This document shows positions 1 to 11,385 of a stretch of DNA of 64,000 nt, piece by piece; positions within the stretch are counted from its first letter, which is position 1, and every line of letters starts with the position of its first letter. The stretch lies in the NCBI GenBank assembly GCA_029339505.1, contig JAQISU010000115.1, positions 6,937,001 through 7,001,000 of the forward strand, written 5' to 3'. Position numbers and translations under genes: made by a program. Origin of the DNA: Unio delphinus (lineage: Eukaryota; Mollusca; Bivalvia; Unionida; Unionidae). The notes below the pieces were generated by a model. It saw nothing but the letters and a program-made list of their open reading frames with translations, made no database searches and was not told the origin of the DNA.

Positions 1-42
1 ACAATCGGATCAGTACGATACACTCTTGAGAAGCAAAGCAAG
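1..42 (+). other. Partial exon of left MDR paralog (exon 3 front part)
   Basis: Read in frame 1, the first 14 codons give TIGSVRYTLEKQSK and stop at a good donor (AAG|GTAAGG, GT at 43-44). This aligns with TIHSVCNTLPNCNI in exon 3 of the intact MDR gene near 60.15 kb, matching T, I, S, V, T and L in register. The upstream part of this copy is outside the window. In the intact gene there is no intron at this point, so either this copy gained an intron or the homology is coincidental over a short stretch. The next candidate acceptor (694) is followed at once by an in-frame stop. Confidence 0.45.
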
Positions 43-90
43 GTAAGGATATTTAATTTTATTTATATTTATTATTATTTTAAAATAAAG

Positions 91-121
<31 letters not shown>

Positions 122-125
122 TGTG
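91..125. repeat. (TG)n microsatellite
   Basis: Interrupted TG dinucleotide run within the first intron of the left MDR paralog. Confidence 0.9.
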
Positions 126-700
126 GTTTCGAAACCAAGTTTATAAACATATGCTACTGCCTTAACTGTCCTACATTTGGCTTACAGATGTATAATATGT
201 TTTACACCTTGAGAAAAGGAATCTGTTCATTGATTGTATTATATCCTGCATTACGGTGATCAGAAGTGGTCCAACATATTGAATATATCAGTGGCGATGT
301 TACGGTTGTGTGGGCCCGGTGCAAATTTTGGAGAATGTGCCCCCACAATTTAATTTATATATGACTGAAGACATTCCGTGAAATATTCATGGACAATTAC
401 GGATTTGTTTTCAAAATCAAATTTAGTTTTAAATGATCTGCTTTTATTATAATCTGTTTTAAACAAACTCAGAAAGGTTCGCCCAACCCCACCCACCCCT
501 CGCTTGTGGACCATGTAAGAATTTCGCATCACACTAAGACTACATAAACGGACTCAATAATACATAGTCTAGTTTGCGTTAGTTTATGAATTTACTCCAT
601 GCAAAAAAATGTAAAGCGGACTTTATTTACTCGTAATTTTTTTTTAAATAAACCACGCAATTAATTGTAGATACCTTATTTGTTTTATATTCAGTAAACC

Positions 701-2125
701 ATGACCATCACAGAATTTGAGAACACAGTTGATAATTCACTTTGTGGAGGAAATAACATGGAGAAAAACAGTAATAAACTTTTGACCCCATGCATGAAGA
801 CAGTGGTTACCATAGAAACGTGTGCAGACGCAGAGAAACCAGTAGCTTTGGCTTACAATGCCCTCTTGGCTGCCAAACAGCACATTAAGGAAAACGAAGA
901 GAGAAAAGGTAAGATATGAACGTTTTCGATATTTATTAAAGTTAAATATATACATGTCAAACAGACGAAAATTATTTTTTCTTTTGAAGTAAAATAATTT
1001 TTTCAGATGCCTGAAATTAATATTAGAAACCGTTGTTGCTCTACAAGTTCAATTCCGTTTTTCAAATCCCAATTTATAGTAGTGTTTCCTCTTAGACTAG
1101 CACTACCTTGCATTTGGTTTGCTATATTATGTTCGTATCTATTATATTCTATTTCAGCAAGTACAACCGTGTTGATAATTGGAGCTAACCGACTGGGAAG
1201 AGTAGTTGCAGAGCATGCACCGAACGTGCTAGCTTATCCAATGGGGCAAATTAATGTTTTCATAGCAGATAGCTCAATCGAAATGCTAATGGCTGCAGAG
1301 GAAGTTTGTTGTGACGTCATCTGCTGGTCAGCTGATGAGCACGAACCGAGCCTGGTGGAGAAGACGAAAAGCGCATGCAAAGGAGGTGCAGATTTAATTA
1401 TGGACTTCATTGGAACTCCGAGGACAATTCAAAGAGCAATGAAAATTCTAAATAAGGTATTGAATATTGTAAACTTTGTATCAATGCTTACATTAACATT
1501 TCCTTCTTTGGGAAATTGAACGAGATTGTTGTTGTTATTGTAAGGTTTAACACCATTTTTCAGCACACGTTAGGCTATACATGGCGGCCAGTATTAATGG
1601 TGGGGGAAGAACCCGGGAAAACCCCCAGAAAGAACCACCGAACCACGTGAAGCTACTGGTAAGCTTTCTCACATACCCACATTGCCAGACAGTGGTGAAT
1701 TGGCAGTGATCCGAAACGGAGAGGGCTTTAGACCACTCAGCCACTCCGGGCCACGAACGAGATTGTACTTGCTACATATATTTTCTATTTAATGCACACG
1801 TACTGTGTATCCTACTCTTGTTTTAAAAAAAATAACATTTATGTGAACATTTGAAAATTTGGATGAGGGCAACGCAGTCGCTGTAGAGAGTAAAGACTGA
1901 TATGTGCTATTTTTATTTTTTTATTTTTCATTTTTTTAATTTTTTTATTATCCTGTGATAAATTTTATCCAACATCTTTCCACAGGGAGGTGCCTTACTG
2001 ATCGGCCCTGATGCCTTAGCAAACGTTACCATCAACCCGAGTACTCTTATTGCACAACAACAAAGTATAATTGGCGTCCCTGACAACAAAAAAACAAATG
2101 AAGTCACTTCTGATCACTTTGTAAG

Positions 2126-2207
<82 letters not shown>

Positions 2208-3058
2208 CTGGCTTTAATTTAAAATTTTAAATTAAAGAATGCTAAGAACTTAAGTTTAAGCTGATGAAACGATTTGTAATTAGATTTCTGGAATCAGTGC
2301 TAAGTTCGGGTTCTAGAAGTCCATAATCAGTGCTAAGTTCGGGTTCTAGGAGTCTGGAATCAGTGCTAAGCTCGGGGTCTATTCGTAGTGCACTCATGAT
2401 TTGTGTTAAATACTTGACCCTTCGATTGCTGTTATTATACCCACTAACTCATGATTTGTGTTAAATACGTGACCATTCGATTTCTATAATTATACCCAAT
2501 ATCTCATGGTTTGTGTTAAATACGTGACCATTCGATTTCTGTAATTATACCCCAATATCTCATGGTTTATGTTAAATAATTGACCCTTCGATTTCTATAA
2601 TTATACCCAATATCTCATGGTTTGTGTTAAATACGTGACCATTCGATTGCTATAATTCTACCCACTAACTCATAAAGCAAAATAAAAACTGGACCGAGGC
2701 ATTTAGGCACCGCCAAGTAATTTTCGGCTGGTTGGGGGGAAGAGGTGGCCTAAAAACGGGGGATAGGGATGTTAATCACTCTTTAATCGAGTTTGATGGA
2801 TATTCTAATTTTAAGTTGTATTTTATTGATGGCTCCTGTGAGAAAACGTTGTTACTGATGTACGCATTGTTACCGTAGTTAAATGCCTTATGTTTGGTCC
2901 TTATAGGAATCGTTTCTCAAATGTCAGTATTTTTTTTCTACCTGTAGAAGTTAGCACCATCATAAGTTACAGTATTACAACAATAAGCTGATACAAATGC
3001 AATTTTGTTTTGACAGCGACTACATCGTCTTATGTCCTACGATCCATTCGAAATTTGA
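701..3058 (+). CDS. Diverged MDR (zinc-type alcohol dehydrogenase-like) paralog, C-terminal half
   Basis: Exons seen: ~695-908 (ATG at 701; alternative in-phase acceptor at 722), 1158-1456, 1986-2120, and possibly 3017-3058 ending in TGA. The junctions have GT/AG and matching phases: 908 phase 1, 1456 phase 0, 2120 phase 0. They correspond to exons 3 (end), 4 and 5 of the intact gene at 58.8-62.7 kb, with the same intron positions and phases. Joined, the reading frame stays open for about 227 codons. Exon 4 carries TVLIIGANRLG in place of VLIVGAGGLG, so the GxGxxG cofactor loop has lost its second glycine, and it has an insertion of about 15 residues just after. The acidic residue after beta-2 is kept (FIADSSIE). 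The final exon does not resemble the C-terminus of the intact gene; AATAAA follows at 3377. If the exon at 1-42 belongs to it, an in-frame TAA at 695-697 breaks the join. It could be a shortened expressed paralog or a young pseudogene; exon homology is firm, the full gene model is not. Confidence 0.5.
1530..1754 (-). mobile_element. tRNA-derived SINE (family 1) in paralog intron
   Basis: Minus-strand copy of the commonest SINE in the window: tRNA Leu/Ser-like head (A-box type GAGTGGCCGAGTGGTCT, B-box GGTTCGA region diverged here), a middle with AGAAAGCTTACCAGTAGCTTC, and a tail with GGCCGCCATGTATAGCC and GGTGTTAAACC. Perfect 12-bp flanking duplications GAACGAGATTGT are at 1518-1529 and 1755-1766, so the element retrotransposed into the intron after the exon ending at 1456. 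Confidence 0.93.
2128..2205. repeat. (TA)n microsatellite
   Basis: About 39 TA units starting 8 bases after the donor of the exon ending at 2120. Confidence 0.95.
2290..2672. repeat. Two adjacent minisatellites (33 bp x3, 55 bp x5)
   Basis: From 2290 a 33-bp unit beginning AATCAGTGCTAAGTTCGGG recurs at 2292, 2325 and 2358. From 2393 a 55-bp unit beginning CTCATGATTTGTGTTAAATA recurs about five times with a few substitutions (starts at 2393, 2448, 2503 and on). Both lie in the last presumed intron of the left MDR paralog. Confidence 0.85.
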
Positions 3059-3376
3059 CCTTCAAGGACAGAACCACTTAAAAGTGGATGCAACACTGAG
3101 GTAGCCGGGTCAAGTTAACAATCGTAGAGTTAGATTTCCGGAGCACGTCGTCTAAACGGATAACACGATATCATTGGAAAGGAGCAGATTTTCGATGTGA
3201 ATGAGAACGGTTACATCAATTAGAAGGGTTATCAAAGCGAGCAGTGGAATGCAGTACGATGAAGGTCACGCAAAACGTTGAAGTGAAGCGATTGAACTGG
3301 ACTGCAACGACTATCACTACCGTCATAATTCAGCCCTTGTGGTTTAATATTTTAAACAAAATATTAACGACTGGAT

Positions 3377-3382
3377 AATAAA
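3377..3382 (+). promoter_or_regulatory. Candidate poly(A) signal AATAAA
   Basis: AATAAA lies 319 bases after the presumed stop of the left MDR paralog. In AT-rich DNA this hexamer is common, so it is only supportive. Confidence 0.3.
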
Positions 3383-3475
3383 AACAATTGTTCTGACTTA
3401 AACCTATATTGTTAAATGTTACAGCATGAATGAATATGGCGAAACACACATTCACCCGCACATACACAGCAACAC

Positions 3476-3478
<3 letters not shown>

Positions 3479-3543
<65 letters not shown>

Positions 3544-3558
3544 TGTGTGTGTGTGTGT
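3479..3558. repeat. (TA)n(GT)n compound microsatellite
   Basis: About 30 TA units followed by nine GT units. Open frames across it on both strands are artefacts of the repeat. Confidence 0.95.
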
Positions 3559-3960
3559 CTTTAAAATATTTCCCATTTCGCATACTTGTGTGGGCGTTCA
3601 GAAGTGGTGTAGCGAGTGAACTATCATGGTCAATGGATGAAAGTGCAATCATCGTGTATATGGTTCCTACAAAAACTCGTGTAGAGTCAGATCTTTTATT
3701 GATTATTTTGTTTCTTTTAGGAGATACTGACCATCTTGTCAGGGCGTGATGAAACATGTCTGATCCACAATTGAAATGTGGAATCAGATAAATTACAGAA
3801 CTTATATAAACACAAACTCAGAGCAGCCATTTTCTACGTTAATGAATTTTCTCATTATTTACATCTGTATATCGTACAGATAAAACATGTCTCTAATGTT
3901 ATTGAAATCAACATGCATACCTCTTAATACGACTTTTGGGGTTAAAATTCAACCGCCTAC

Positions 3961-4610
3961 CAGAGGCGTAGCTAAGGGGGGGGGGGGCAGGGGGCACATA
4001 TGGCCATACACCACAATTAATTTTACTATATGTTCTCTACATATATTTCTCAGCACTGACCTTTCCACAGTGTGACAATCAGTACAAATCATATGAAAAT
4101 CTAAAATACCCCCAAAGATGATTTCACGGTGAAATTCTTGTCAAGGGTTGACCGGCATTTTTTTGAGTGGCTGCACTGTAAACAGAGCAGCATGTACACA
4201 GAACACTGATTTCACTTCCGGATCATCACTAAGGCCTACTTACACAGTGTGCACTGTCGCCAAAATACATACAGACCGCCACTCTCAGAGCTCCTATTCT
4301 CAAGAATAAACAATTAACTTTAAATCCATACCAAAGATGCATCAATATAACAATTATATCACCACCAAAAGGAGAGAGGAAAAAATGTTCTAAAAATAGA
4401 CTAGAACTACATTCATGGATACTGAACTGGAAGTATTAATTGTGATGTGATTCAATATGTCCCCGGGCGCCAAGGTACAGGGGCGCCAAAATGAGGCTTG
4501 CAACGTTACATTATAATAAGTAAACAAGGGTAATAAATCGGTCACAAGATCGCTGGGGCGCCAATTGTATAGTTCGTCCCCAGGCGCAAAATACCATCGC
4601 TACGCCTCTG
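3961..4610. mobile_element. hAT-like MITE, 650 bp
   Basis: Begins CAGAGGCGTAGCTAA and ends CGCTACGCCTCTG, an inverted terminal repeat. It is flanked by exact 8-bp duplications CCGCCTAC (3953-3960 and 4611-4618). An 8-bp target duplication with CAGxGGCGTxGCTAG-type ends is characteristic of hAT transposons. No transposase frame is present, so it is non-autonomous. It starts with a poly-G run and contains GGGCGCCAA-type segments shared with the MITE at 5776. Confidence 0.9.
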
Positions 4611-4904
4611 CCGCCTACCATAACTCCTGAGATTGTTTCATACCCATTTGTTGTAGCCCCGCAACAGACACATTTTGTTGTGCTTTTCATTTATACATAT
4701 CATTCCGAGTACAACATAACATAGGTAGAGAAAGAAATCTTGAAATTATTGGGATATTATTTTTGACAAATCGTACCCATTCATATTTTGATGAATGTGC
4801 GGTAATTCGTTATTTAAAATATTTTTGCTTGCAAAATTAGACTGAAAGATTTGTTACCATTCAATAGCCGTGTTGGAATAGATCAGACATTTTTTTAAAA
4901 AAAA

Positions 4905-5040
4905 GGATATGGGAGGTCGTGGGTTCGAACCACGGTCGATGCATAATAAAGACGTATAAAAATGGTATTAGCAGCTGTCTTCCTTGGCGCTCAGGATTAA
5001 GATCGGACTGAAATATTGTTCAAGCTCAGTTAAAGGTCCA
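4905..5040 (+). mobile_element. 5'-truncated tRNA-derived SINE (family 2)
   Basis: Starts in the B-box region (GTCGTGGGTTCGAACCA) and continues with AAAATGGTATTAGCAG and TTGGCGCTCAGGATTAAG. These align with the body of the fuller family-2 SINE at 48889-49220. The A-box half is missing or diverged. Confidence 0.65.
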
Positions 5041-5043
5041 AAT

Positions 5044-5072
5044 CACACACACACACACACACACACACACAC
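5044..5072. repeat. (CA)n microsatellite
   Basis: About 14 CA units directly after the SINE fragment. Confidence 0.95.
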
Positions 5073-5230
5073 CAAATTTCTGCTTTACGAGCAAGAGAGA
5101 GGACTTGATAGTGATACGTGCCACATTTCGGTTTCCCGTGTTCCCATTTCCATTTCTAAACTTGTTGCGAAAATGAAGCTGACAAAGAGATTATCAAGTC
5201 CTTCGAAGGATTCTGAAGAGCTATGTGTAG
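5073..5230 (+). repeat. Interspersed repeat, inverted copy at 15003-15180
   Basis: This segment is the reverse complement of 15003-15180 with moderate divergence: for example ACTTGATAGTGATACGTGCC here against its complement near 15120, and GAAGCTGACAAAGAGATTATC here against GATAATCTCTTTGTCAGCTTC there. No coding frame is shared by both copies. Family unknown. Confidence 0.7.
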
Positions 5231-5420
5231 CTGTGATTGGTGTTTAGGACCGGACTTAGGCAGATTTGGCCGATTTGGCTCAATCTGGCCCTGCTCTCAA
5301 AATTGCACCGCGCGTTAGTATTTTTTAAATATACATAGAGAGAGAGAGAAAGTAATTTTAAAACGATGGAAGGAACTTTTAATTTCATTGCCATAGAAGA
5401 CGTTTTTAAAGTTTCATTTC

Positions 5421-5684
5421 GGGGCCCCGAGTGGCCGAGTGGTCTAAAGCGCTGTCCGTTACGGACCACTGCCATCTCACCTCTGTCTGCGTGGGTTCGA
5501 GTCTAAGATTCGGCTAATGTAGTTAAGTGAGAAAGCTTGCCAGTAGCTTCTCGTGGGTCGGTGGTTCTTTCCGGGGTTTTTCCGGTTTCTTCCTCCACCA
5601 CTAATACTGGCCGCCATGTATAGCCTATATATTGTGCTGAAAAATGGCGTTAAACCATAAAAAACAAAACAAACAAAACAAAAC
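5421..5684 (+). mobile_element. tRNA-derived SINE (family 1), full length
   Basis: Complete copy. The head is GGCCCCGAGTGGCCGAGTGG with pol III A-box; the B-box is GGTTCGAGTCT; the body includes AGAAAGCTTGCCAGTAGCTT; the tail is GGCCGCCATGTATAGCC followed by an A-rich (AAAAC)n end. Exact 13-bp target duplications AAAGTTTCATTTC lie at 5408-5420 and 5685-5697. Confidence 0.95.
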
Positions 5685-5775
5685 AAAGTTTCATTTCCAA
5701 ATGCGGTGCTCACAGTGGGCCACGCGCGTAAATCCAGGAGGCCCGGCCAAAATGATCCCAATCGGGTTGCATTTA

Positions 5776-5982
5776 CAGAGGCGTAGCTAGAGTGTTTGGC
5801 GCCCGGGGACAACATTTATTTCCCCCCCCCCCCCTCAACTCTGAAACCCATTATTTTCATCAATAAAATCACCATTACCCGTTACAACCTATTTCAAAGC
5901 CCATTTTGGCGCCCCCACTAATATGGTGCCCGGGGACATATGTACCCCCCTGCCACAACCACCACCCCAAGCTACGCCTCTG
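5776..5982. mobile_element. hAT-like MITE, 207 bp
   Basis: Ends CAGAGGCGTAGCTAG and AGCTACGCCTCTG form inverted repeats. Flanks TGCATTTA (5768-5775) and CGCATTTA (5983-5990) match at 7 of 8 positions as an 8-bp target duplication. The interior is rich in C runs and GGCGCCC boxes shared with the 650-bp MITE at 3961. Confidence 0.87.
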
Positions 5983-5990
5983 CGCATTTA

Positions 5991-6683
5991 CTAAGGCCGT
6001 TTTTGTTGGCTTTACCTAATGTTATTTAAATGGAATTAAATTCTTTTCAATTGTATATTTACCACAACCAAATGAACTAAGTGTAGTAATTTGTAATGTA
6101 ACGTCTCCATCATAGTAAGAAGGGTAGTTAATTGGATTTAGTTATGTTATCTAGAAAATGACCTCCCTCGATGTTATGACCCCGTAAGAGTGAATAGATA
6201 GAATATGAACAAAGAACTGGACAAGATTATTGGCAAGAAATAATTCAATACAAGACCATTAGACAAGAAAAATAGCAAATTTAAACAAATATATTAATAG
6301 TGATATTTTCAATTCAACTTAAAAGATATCAACAGGATTTACCAGCAGTGTCTAATATGGATTTATGTCATCATCATAACGAGAGGTGAAAAAAAATCAC
6401 ATCGTCCACTATTTATTACATCACCTTCCTCTAGACCGTGTTCCAACGTTTTCTATTTCCTCAAGTCTCCCTTTTCCGAATGCCGCATCCTTCTTGGACT
6501 TCATAGATTTTACTCTCTACTTGTCATTTCCACTTTCTGAGTTTTCTCGTCACTCTTTCTTTCTCGGACTTCACTCTGATCGCTTTTCTGTTCTTGGACC
6601 CCGTCTTCGGACTGTAGAGTACCATATCCCTCGGGAAATTAATTCCATAATGGACAAATTTATCCCGAAATCGCTATATGTAC

Positions 6684-6685
<2 letters not shown>
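5991..6685. other. No gene recognised
   Basis: AT-rich single-copy-looking sequence. An open frame from 6386 runs into the following TA repeat and encodes a low-complexity S/F/L-rich string without a recognisable domain, so it is not called a gene. Confidence 0.5.

Positions 6686-6758
<73 letters not shown>
6686..6758. repeat. (TA)n microsatellite
   Basis: About 36 TA units. Confidence 0.95.
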
Positions 6759-6762
<4 letters not shown>

Positions 6763-7638
6763 GGTCCTTCACTAACGTTACTCAGAACACAATAGCCATT
6801 CAGACACTGCGTGAAGCCTACCTACAGCAGTATCTTGCCATAAATTCCACGTGACCTCTATATCGAACATTTAACGTATGCTACTACATGTTCGATTACT
6901 AGTGCATACAATTCACAGAGAATTACTCACTTCCAGATTATTTTTAAACATTGCAAAAGCAAATATAATAGGTTGTTATCTTTAACTCACGATACTCAGT
7001 ATCACTTTAACAGACAAAGTAAATTATTTCATATTTGTTCATATAACCCTATAAATTTTGAACATATGAACATTTGGATCGCATGCAATCAATTCTGCGA
7101 ATGAACTAATAACTGTAAAATTAAAAAATAAATTGCATATTAACTCAACACGTTTCCATGAAATTAAACAAGACGAATTGCATAACAACTCTAGCATCAA
7201 CACATTTTTATGAAATTGAATAAACGATATATAATATGGAACCTAGTCATATCAAACAAGTTTCCATACAATAAACAATAAATTTTGTTTAGAATATTAC
7301 GTGAAATTAAGTTACCTTAATGCTGTTAACTTTAGAGCTTGTGCCTCCAACAGTAAACCCTGTCTTTCACACAAGACAGACACACCTGGTCCCCTTTTTG
7401 TTTAACGAGGCTTCCTCGGCGCTAGCCTTCGCTCTCTCAGAAAATGTCAGACTAAAGAATTTCGATCAAGGTTGTCACTTTCAGTTCACATTACTTCCAA
7501 GATGTATTCGAACAATCATAAGCAATAGTTTCTAAAACGTTTCCTAAGACAGTCATTTATTTCGTCAGTCCGAATCTCTCAACTACGTTATATAACTTTT
7601 CCCTTTAAAGAAAGACTATTTGACACCGATCAGAAGTT

Positions 7639-7642
<4 letters not shown>
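6759..7642. other. No gene recognised
   Basis: AT-rich sequence without splice-flanked coding stretches or a repeat match elsewhere in the window. Confidence 0.45.

Positions 7643-7698
<56 letters not shown>
7643..7698. repeat. (CT)n microsatellite
   Basis: About 28 CT units. The adjacent sequence starting GACAAATTCCATCTATGACC recurs next to another (CT)n at 8850. Confidence 0.95.
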
Positions 7699-7701
<3 letters not shown>

Positions 7702-7809
7702 ACCATGTAAAGATATCCGGTAAATTTCAGCGAATCCGAGCACTTGCCCCTTTGAAGTTTTAACATTGATATTGAAGAAATGAAAAATATCCCAACCCCA
7801 GTCTTTAGA

Positions 7810-8000
7810 CTGACAAATTCCATCTATGACCTCCTACATCAAACAATCAAAGTTTTGTTCAAGGTATGATATGTTTAATTTCCTAATTATTAACTCATTT
7901 TGGGTCGAGAAACTTAATTATAAACCTAAAGTTAAGAACTGATGGAGGCAACCGACTTCTACCGTAAATTCAAAAAGACTGATGAGGTGCAACCGAATTT
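7810..8000 (+). repeat. Interspersed repeat (copies at 8850 and 14405)
   Basis: Contains CTCCTACATCAAACAATCAA, GGTATGATATGTTTAATTTC, AAACTTAATTATAAACCTAA and GAGGTGCAACCGA. The same series of blocks recurs in order at 14405-14610, and the first 43 bases recur at 8850-8892. No terminal structure or protein was recognised. Confidence 0.75.
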
Positions 8001-8495
8001 ATGCGAAACGTTTCCTTCTTACGAGTTTACGTTTCAAGTTCAGCTCTGACCAGGTCATTTACACACAAAAACTAAAACGTTTATTAGTATTCTCAGAGTT
8101 TAATTTCCCTGGGGTAATTTTTTAAAATGTTTTGGCCGTGCCTGCTGTAGAAAAAAAAGTTTGATTGGTTTGATAGTGGGCAGATACTGGCGATTCTACT
8201 CTCAGATACATTTATGCATGTGTGTGAGTACTGACATGCACACATTTAGGCTTGCGTGTGTATGCTGGAATGCATTCGTTTACGTTGTGTGTGATGCAAT
8301 GCATGCATTTAGGTGTATCTGCTTGTCTATCTTTCTCATATACAGTATGTAAGTTTCTTTATAACTCATTATCTACTATGTGTCAAGCTTCCAAACACCA
8401 AAAAAGCATGATTTTTTTGTTACTTTATTCCAAAACACTAGAGTGTTTTCTGCTGGAGTATGATTGCACCAGCATTGTGCCAGAAACAGAAGGTT

Positions 8496-8708
8496 GTAGA
8501 TATAGGCTATACATGGCGGCCAGTATTAATGGTGGAGGAATAACGCGGACAACCCCCGGAAAGAACCACCTACCCTGCTACTGGCAAGCTTTCTCACGTA
8601 ACTACATGTGCCGAATCTTAGACTCGAACACACGCAGACAGAGGTGAGATGGCAGTGGTCCGTAACGGACAGCGCTTTAGGCCACTTGGCCACTCGGGGA
8701 CCCTATGA
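8496..8708 (-). mobile_element. tRNA-derived SINE (family 1), minus strand
   Basis: Reverse complement of the family-1 consensus with head at the right end (CCACTCGGGG) and tail at the left (TAGGCTATACATGGCGGCC). The 3' A-rich end is shortened. Exact 12-bp duplications AAACAGAAGGTT at 8484-8495 and 8709-8720 bracket it. Confidence 0.93.
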
Positions 8709-8795
8709 AAACAGAAGGTTCTGATATACTTGAATGTTATATACAGATGATACTGTTTTAGTAGGAACTGAATTTAATCCAGGCTCTTTCCAAAT

Positions 8796-8798
<3 letters not shown>

Positions 8799-8852
<54 letters not shown>

Positions 8853-8889
8853 AAATTCCATCTATGACCTCCTACATGCAACAATCAAA

Positions 8890-8965
<76 letters not shown>
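8799..8965. repeat. Two (CT)n tracts split by a 43-bp repeat piece
   Basis: (CT)n at 8799-8849 and 8893-8965, separated by 43 bases nearly identical to 7823-7865. This suggests local duplication of a (CT)n-plus-flank unit. Confidence 0.9.
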
Positions 8966-8969
<4 letters not shown>

Positions 8970-9279
8970 CCTGTTTGTCGGTTTGAATTAACTTTTGCCA
9001 TCATTTATTTATACGTCCATAGATAGCATGGGATGATTGTAACGAAAATCCTGTACATTTGTCATTTCATAGATTTTTATTCCATTTCTTACTACGATGG
9101 GGGGGGGGGGGGGTAAGGCTTTGGACATTTCATATTTAATTTTTTTAAAATCGATTTTTAGAACATTACAGTATGTTTTTTAAAAAGCAATTAAAAAAAA
9201 TAGCATAATACATCACAGTATGTGTACCGAGGAACTTACTGCAAAATGTCGACATGGTCAAAGCTGTGAGCAGAATTGG

Positions 9280-9500
9280 CCGACATATCACGAGTCGTGA
9301 AAACACAGGGATGCTATCCCGTCTGTTCAAAATTAATAATTATTTTGAGCAGAAGTTTCTGGTGACACTTGCCTCTTTTCAAATGTAAGCATGGTAGTAT
9401 TTTATTTTCGTCAATCGGTTGAATTCGGTATGAGTTTTGCTTCAGTATTAGAGATGGAAACTTTACGTGCGCAGAAATGCCCGACATCGACCGTGTTACT
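9280..9500 (+). repeat. Duplicated segment, possible MDR exon-2 relic (copy A)
   Basis: About 220 bases alignable with 29665-29880 (shared blocks: GGCCGACATATC, GAAAACAC, CCAAAATTAAT/TCAAAATTAAT, TTGCCTCTTTTCAAA, TTATTTTCGTCAATCGGT, GCGCAGAAATGCCCGACA). The right part, after TATTTTATTTTC, can be read as GMSFASVLEMETLRAQKCP, loosely like GVCYSEGQLRKSGCRP in exon 2 of the intact MDR gene, and the preceding TTTTATTTTC matches the polypyrimidine of its acceptor. The AG itself is absent. It lies 1.9 kb upstream of a firm exon-3 relic, as expected for one decayed copy. The duplication is well supported; its exon origin is only a hypothesis. Confidence 0.6.
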
Positions 9501-9691
9501 TCCAGATCATTATATGTTTATCCCTTAGAACACGAAATGAGTTCTTCATTACTAATACTATGTGTAAATAGTTCATGTATACGTCCTTGACTTGAACTTG
9601 TATACATTACAGACAATCAATGTATAATTAATCTACTTCAGGGAAGTCATACATAACACAACACTGCAGCATCGACATGTACACACAGAGG

Positions 9692-9760
9692 CTCGTTACC
9701 AAGAAAATTAGGAATATCCGTCCATTAATCAAGGGTGGGGTCTAACCTGTATCAGTATAA
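9692..9760 (+). repeat. Short duplicated segment (partner at 29020-29090)
   Basis: GGAATATCCGTCCATTAATC here and GGAGTATCCGTCCGTAAGTC at 29038-29057 with similar flanks. The order relative to the 9280/29665 pair is reversed between the two loci, so the loci are rearranged. Confidence 0.55.
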
Positions 9761-9987
9761 AGTAACGAGCCCCTGTGGCTGTAATAAGCAAACAAAATGT
9801 GAAGTTTGCGTTGTCCCATATGGGCTGCGCGTGATTGGTGCAGGCTTTTGCATGAATAAAACGGCATGGATCAACGGAATAGCACCTATTGTAATAAACA
9901 AATCGACGCATTCCAATCGGCGTAATAAGCTCTTGATAATTGAAATATGGTAACATTTCTTTTATTTTTGGTTGTAAAATAATGGAA

Positions 9988-9989
<2 letters not shown>

Positions 9990-10034
<45 letters not shown>
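9990..10034. repeat. (GT)n microsatellite
   Basis: About 22 GT units. Confidence 0.95.
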
Positions 10035-10039
<5 letters not shown>

Positions 10040-10894
10040 AACACTAATTTTGTATATTGTTGCATGGTATGTGCGTGGTAGGTTTTAAACGTCGAGTGAG
10101 TAAACAAATGTTCTTAAACACGCCAGATTTGTTTACCCGATAAATCAATACCCTAAACTTGTATTGATACTGATGGATGATTTTAGAATCTGATGTGACT
10201 AACTGGATACATATCTGTTTGGAACAAGACCAACGTAAATTATAGACATCTGTCTAAATGCGGTAATAGCACAGAACACGTTGCTCTGGTATTTCATATG
10301 AATTTAAAAGTCGTCGAACATTGGATTTGATGCGGAAATGTTTTGTATATATCGTCAAAAGGATCGTTCAACGGAAGGTAGCTGAAGAGACAAGAGACAT
10401 TCCGATATAGTCAAAAACGTATACCGATGTGTTGTGGACAGATTTGTTGGCAAGAATTCTCCCATTTTAGATGATATTGATTGATAAAATTAAATTGTTC
10501 ACAATTATCAAGACATTATCTGACAAGAATTACAAGAATGCGCTTCAGATTTTCGTTGGTTTTATTACTATGGCAACTATATACAAATATGTTTGGAGTA
10601 ATGTAACAATATATCCAGTCATGAACAGAAACGCTAGGACTTCATCAATGTGCTGATGGAAAGTAGATAAAACTAATAAGGTTACAATCAACAGCAAATA
10701 CCTTATTGTTCGTATAACCTTTAGAGATGAACTAATGTTGATATAAATATTTTTCCCTAAAAGCAAGTGCTAGTCTGTTTTTTAAATTGTATACGTCCTC
10801 TTGTTTTTATTGCAATTTTAATTTTGTGACGAAGGTTAACGTTTATTGTCGAAAAGTGGTCAATATAACCACGTATTTTGGTCATATTGGGTGG
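10035..10894. other. No gene recognised
   Basis: AT-rich sequence without a supported exon, RNA gene or repeat match. Confidence 0.45.
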
Positions 10895-11000
10895 GTTCGA
10901 GGATAAGCGATAGTTTAGTTGGTGGAGCAACAGACTCACTACTTAAGAATAACCGGTTCGATATCCACTAGTGCTAGCTCTAGAGGGATACCGAAGTTTG
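10895..11000 (+). mobile_element. Possible tRNA-derived SINE fragment
   Basis: A pol III A-box-like TAGTTTAGTTGGTGGAGC (10910-10927) is followed 34 bases later by a B-box-like GGTTCGATATCC. The arm pairing of a true tRNA is not evident, so a tRNA-derived element head is more likely than a tRNA gene. No target duplication found. Confidence 0.35.
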
Positions 11001-11385
11001 TCTTTGGGAAAACACTTGGCTCCCATTTTCTCGTCATGATATAGCGAATAATGTGATAAAAGTGACGTTTTAAACCGGCAAAAAACATATCTCACGAGCC
11101 AAGTGTATGCTATGCGCAGCAATATCAAGATTGTGGTAATACGATGCAGATTTTGTAAAAACACAATAATAAACTAAACTATGTACATTTATTCATTTTT
11201 AAACCTCACAATAAAAAGGATGTTCAAATATTTCGCATTCAGTTTTTAATTGATATTATTCCACGGTAATACCGGTGACAAGTTGGTTCATGCAGTCTCC
11301 TAGATAGATAATTCGGTTGTTTCTTACTATTTAGCCTGATATTAACGGTAGATTAAGATATCTTAATTTTTTAATTATATTTCAG

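Noticed and set aside
291..400. CAGTGGCGATGTTACGG as a hAT-like MITE start
   Set aside because: The start motif resembles other MITE ends, but no matching inverted end or 8-bp duplication was found.
5421..5520. SINE heads considered as tRNA-Leu/Ser genes
   Set aside because: A and B boxes are present but acceptor stem and anticodon arm do not pair, and the sequence continues into a common body with A-rich tail and target duplication.
6386..6775. 129-codon open frame
   Set aside because: Its end is a (TA)n repeat translated as IYIY, and the rest has no recognisable domain.
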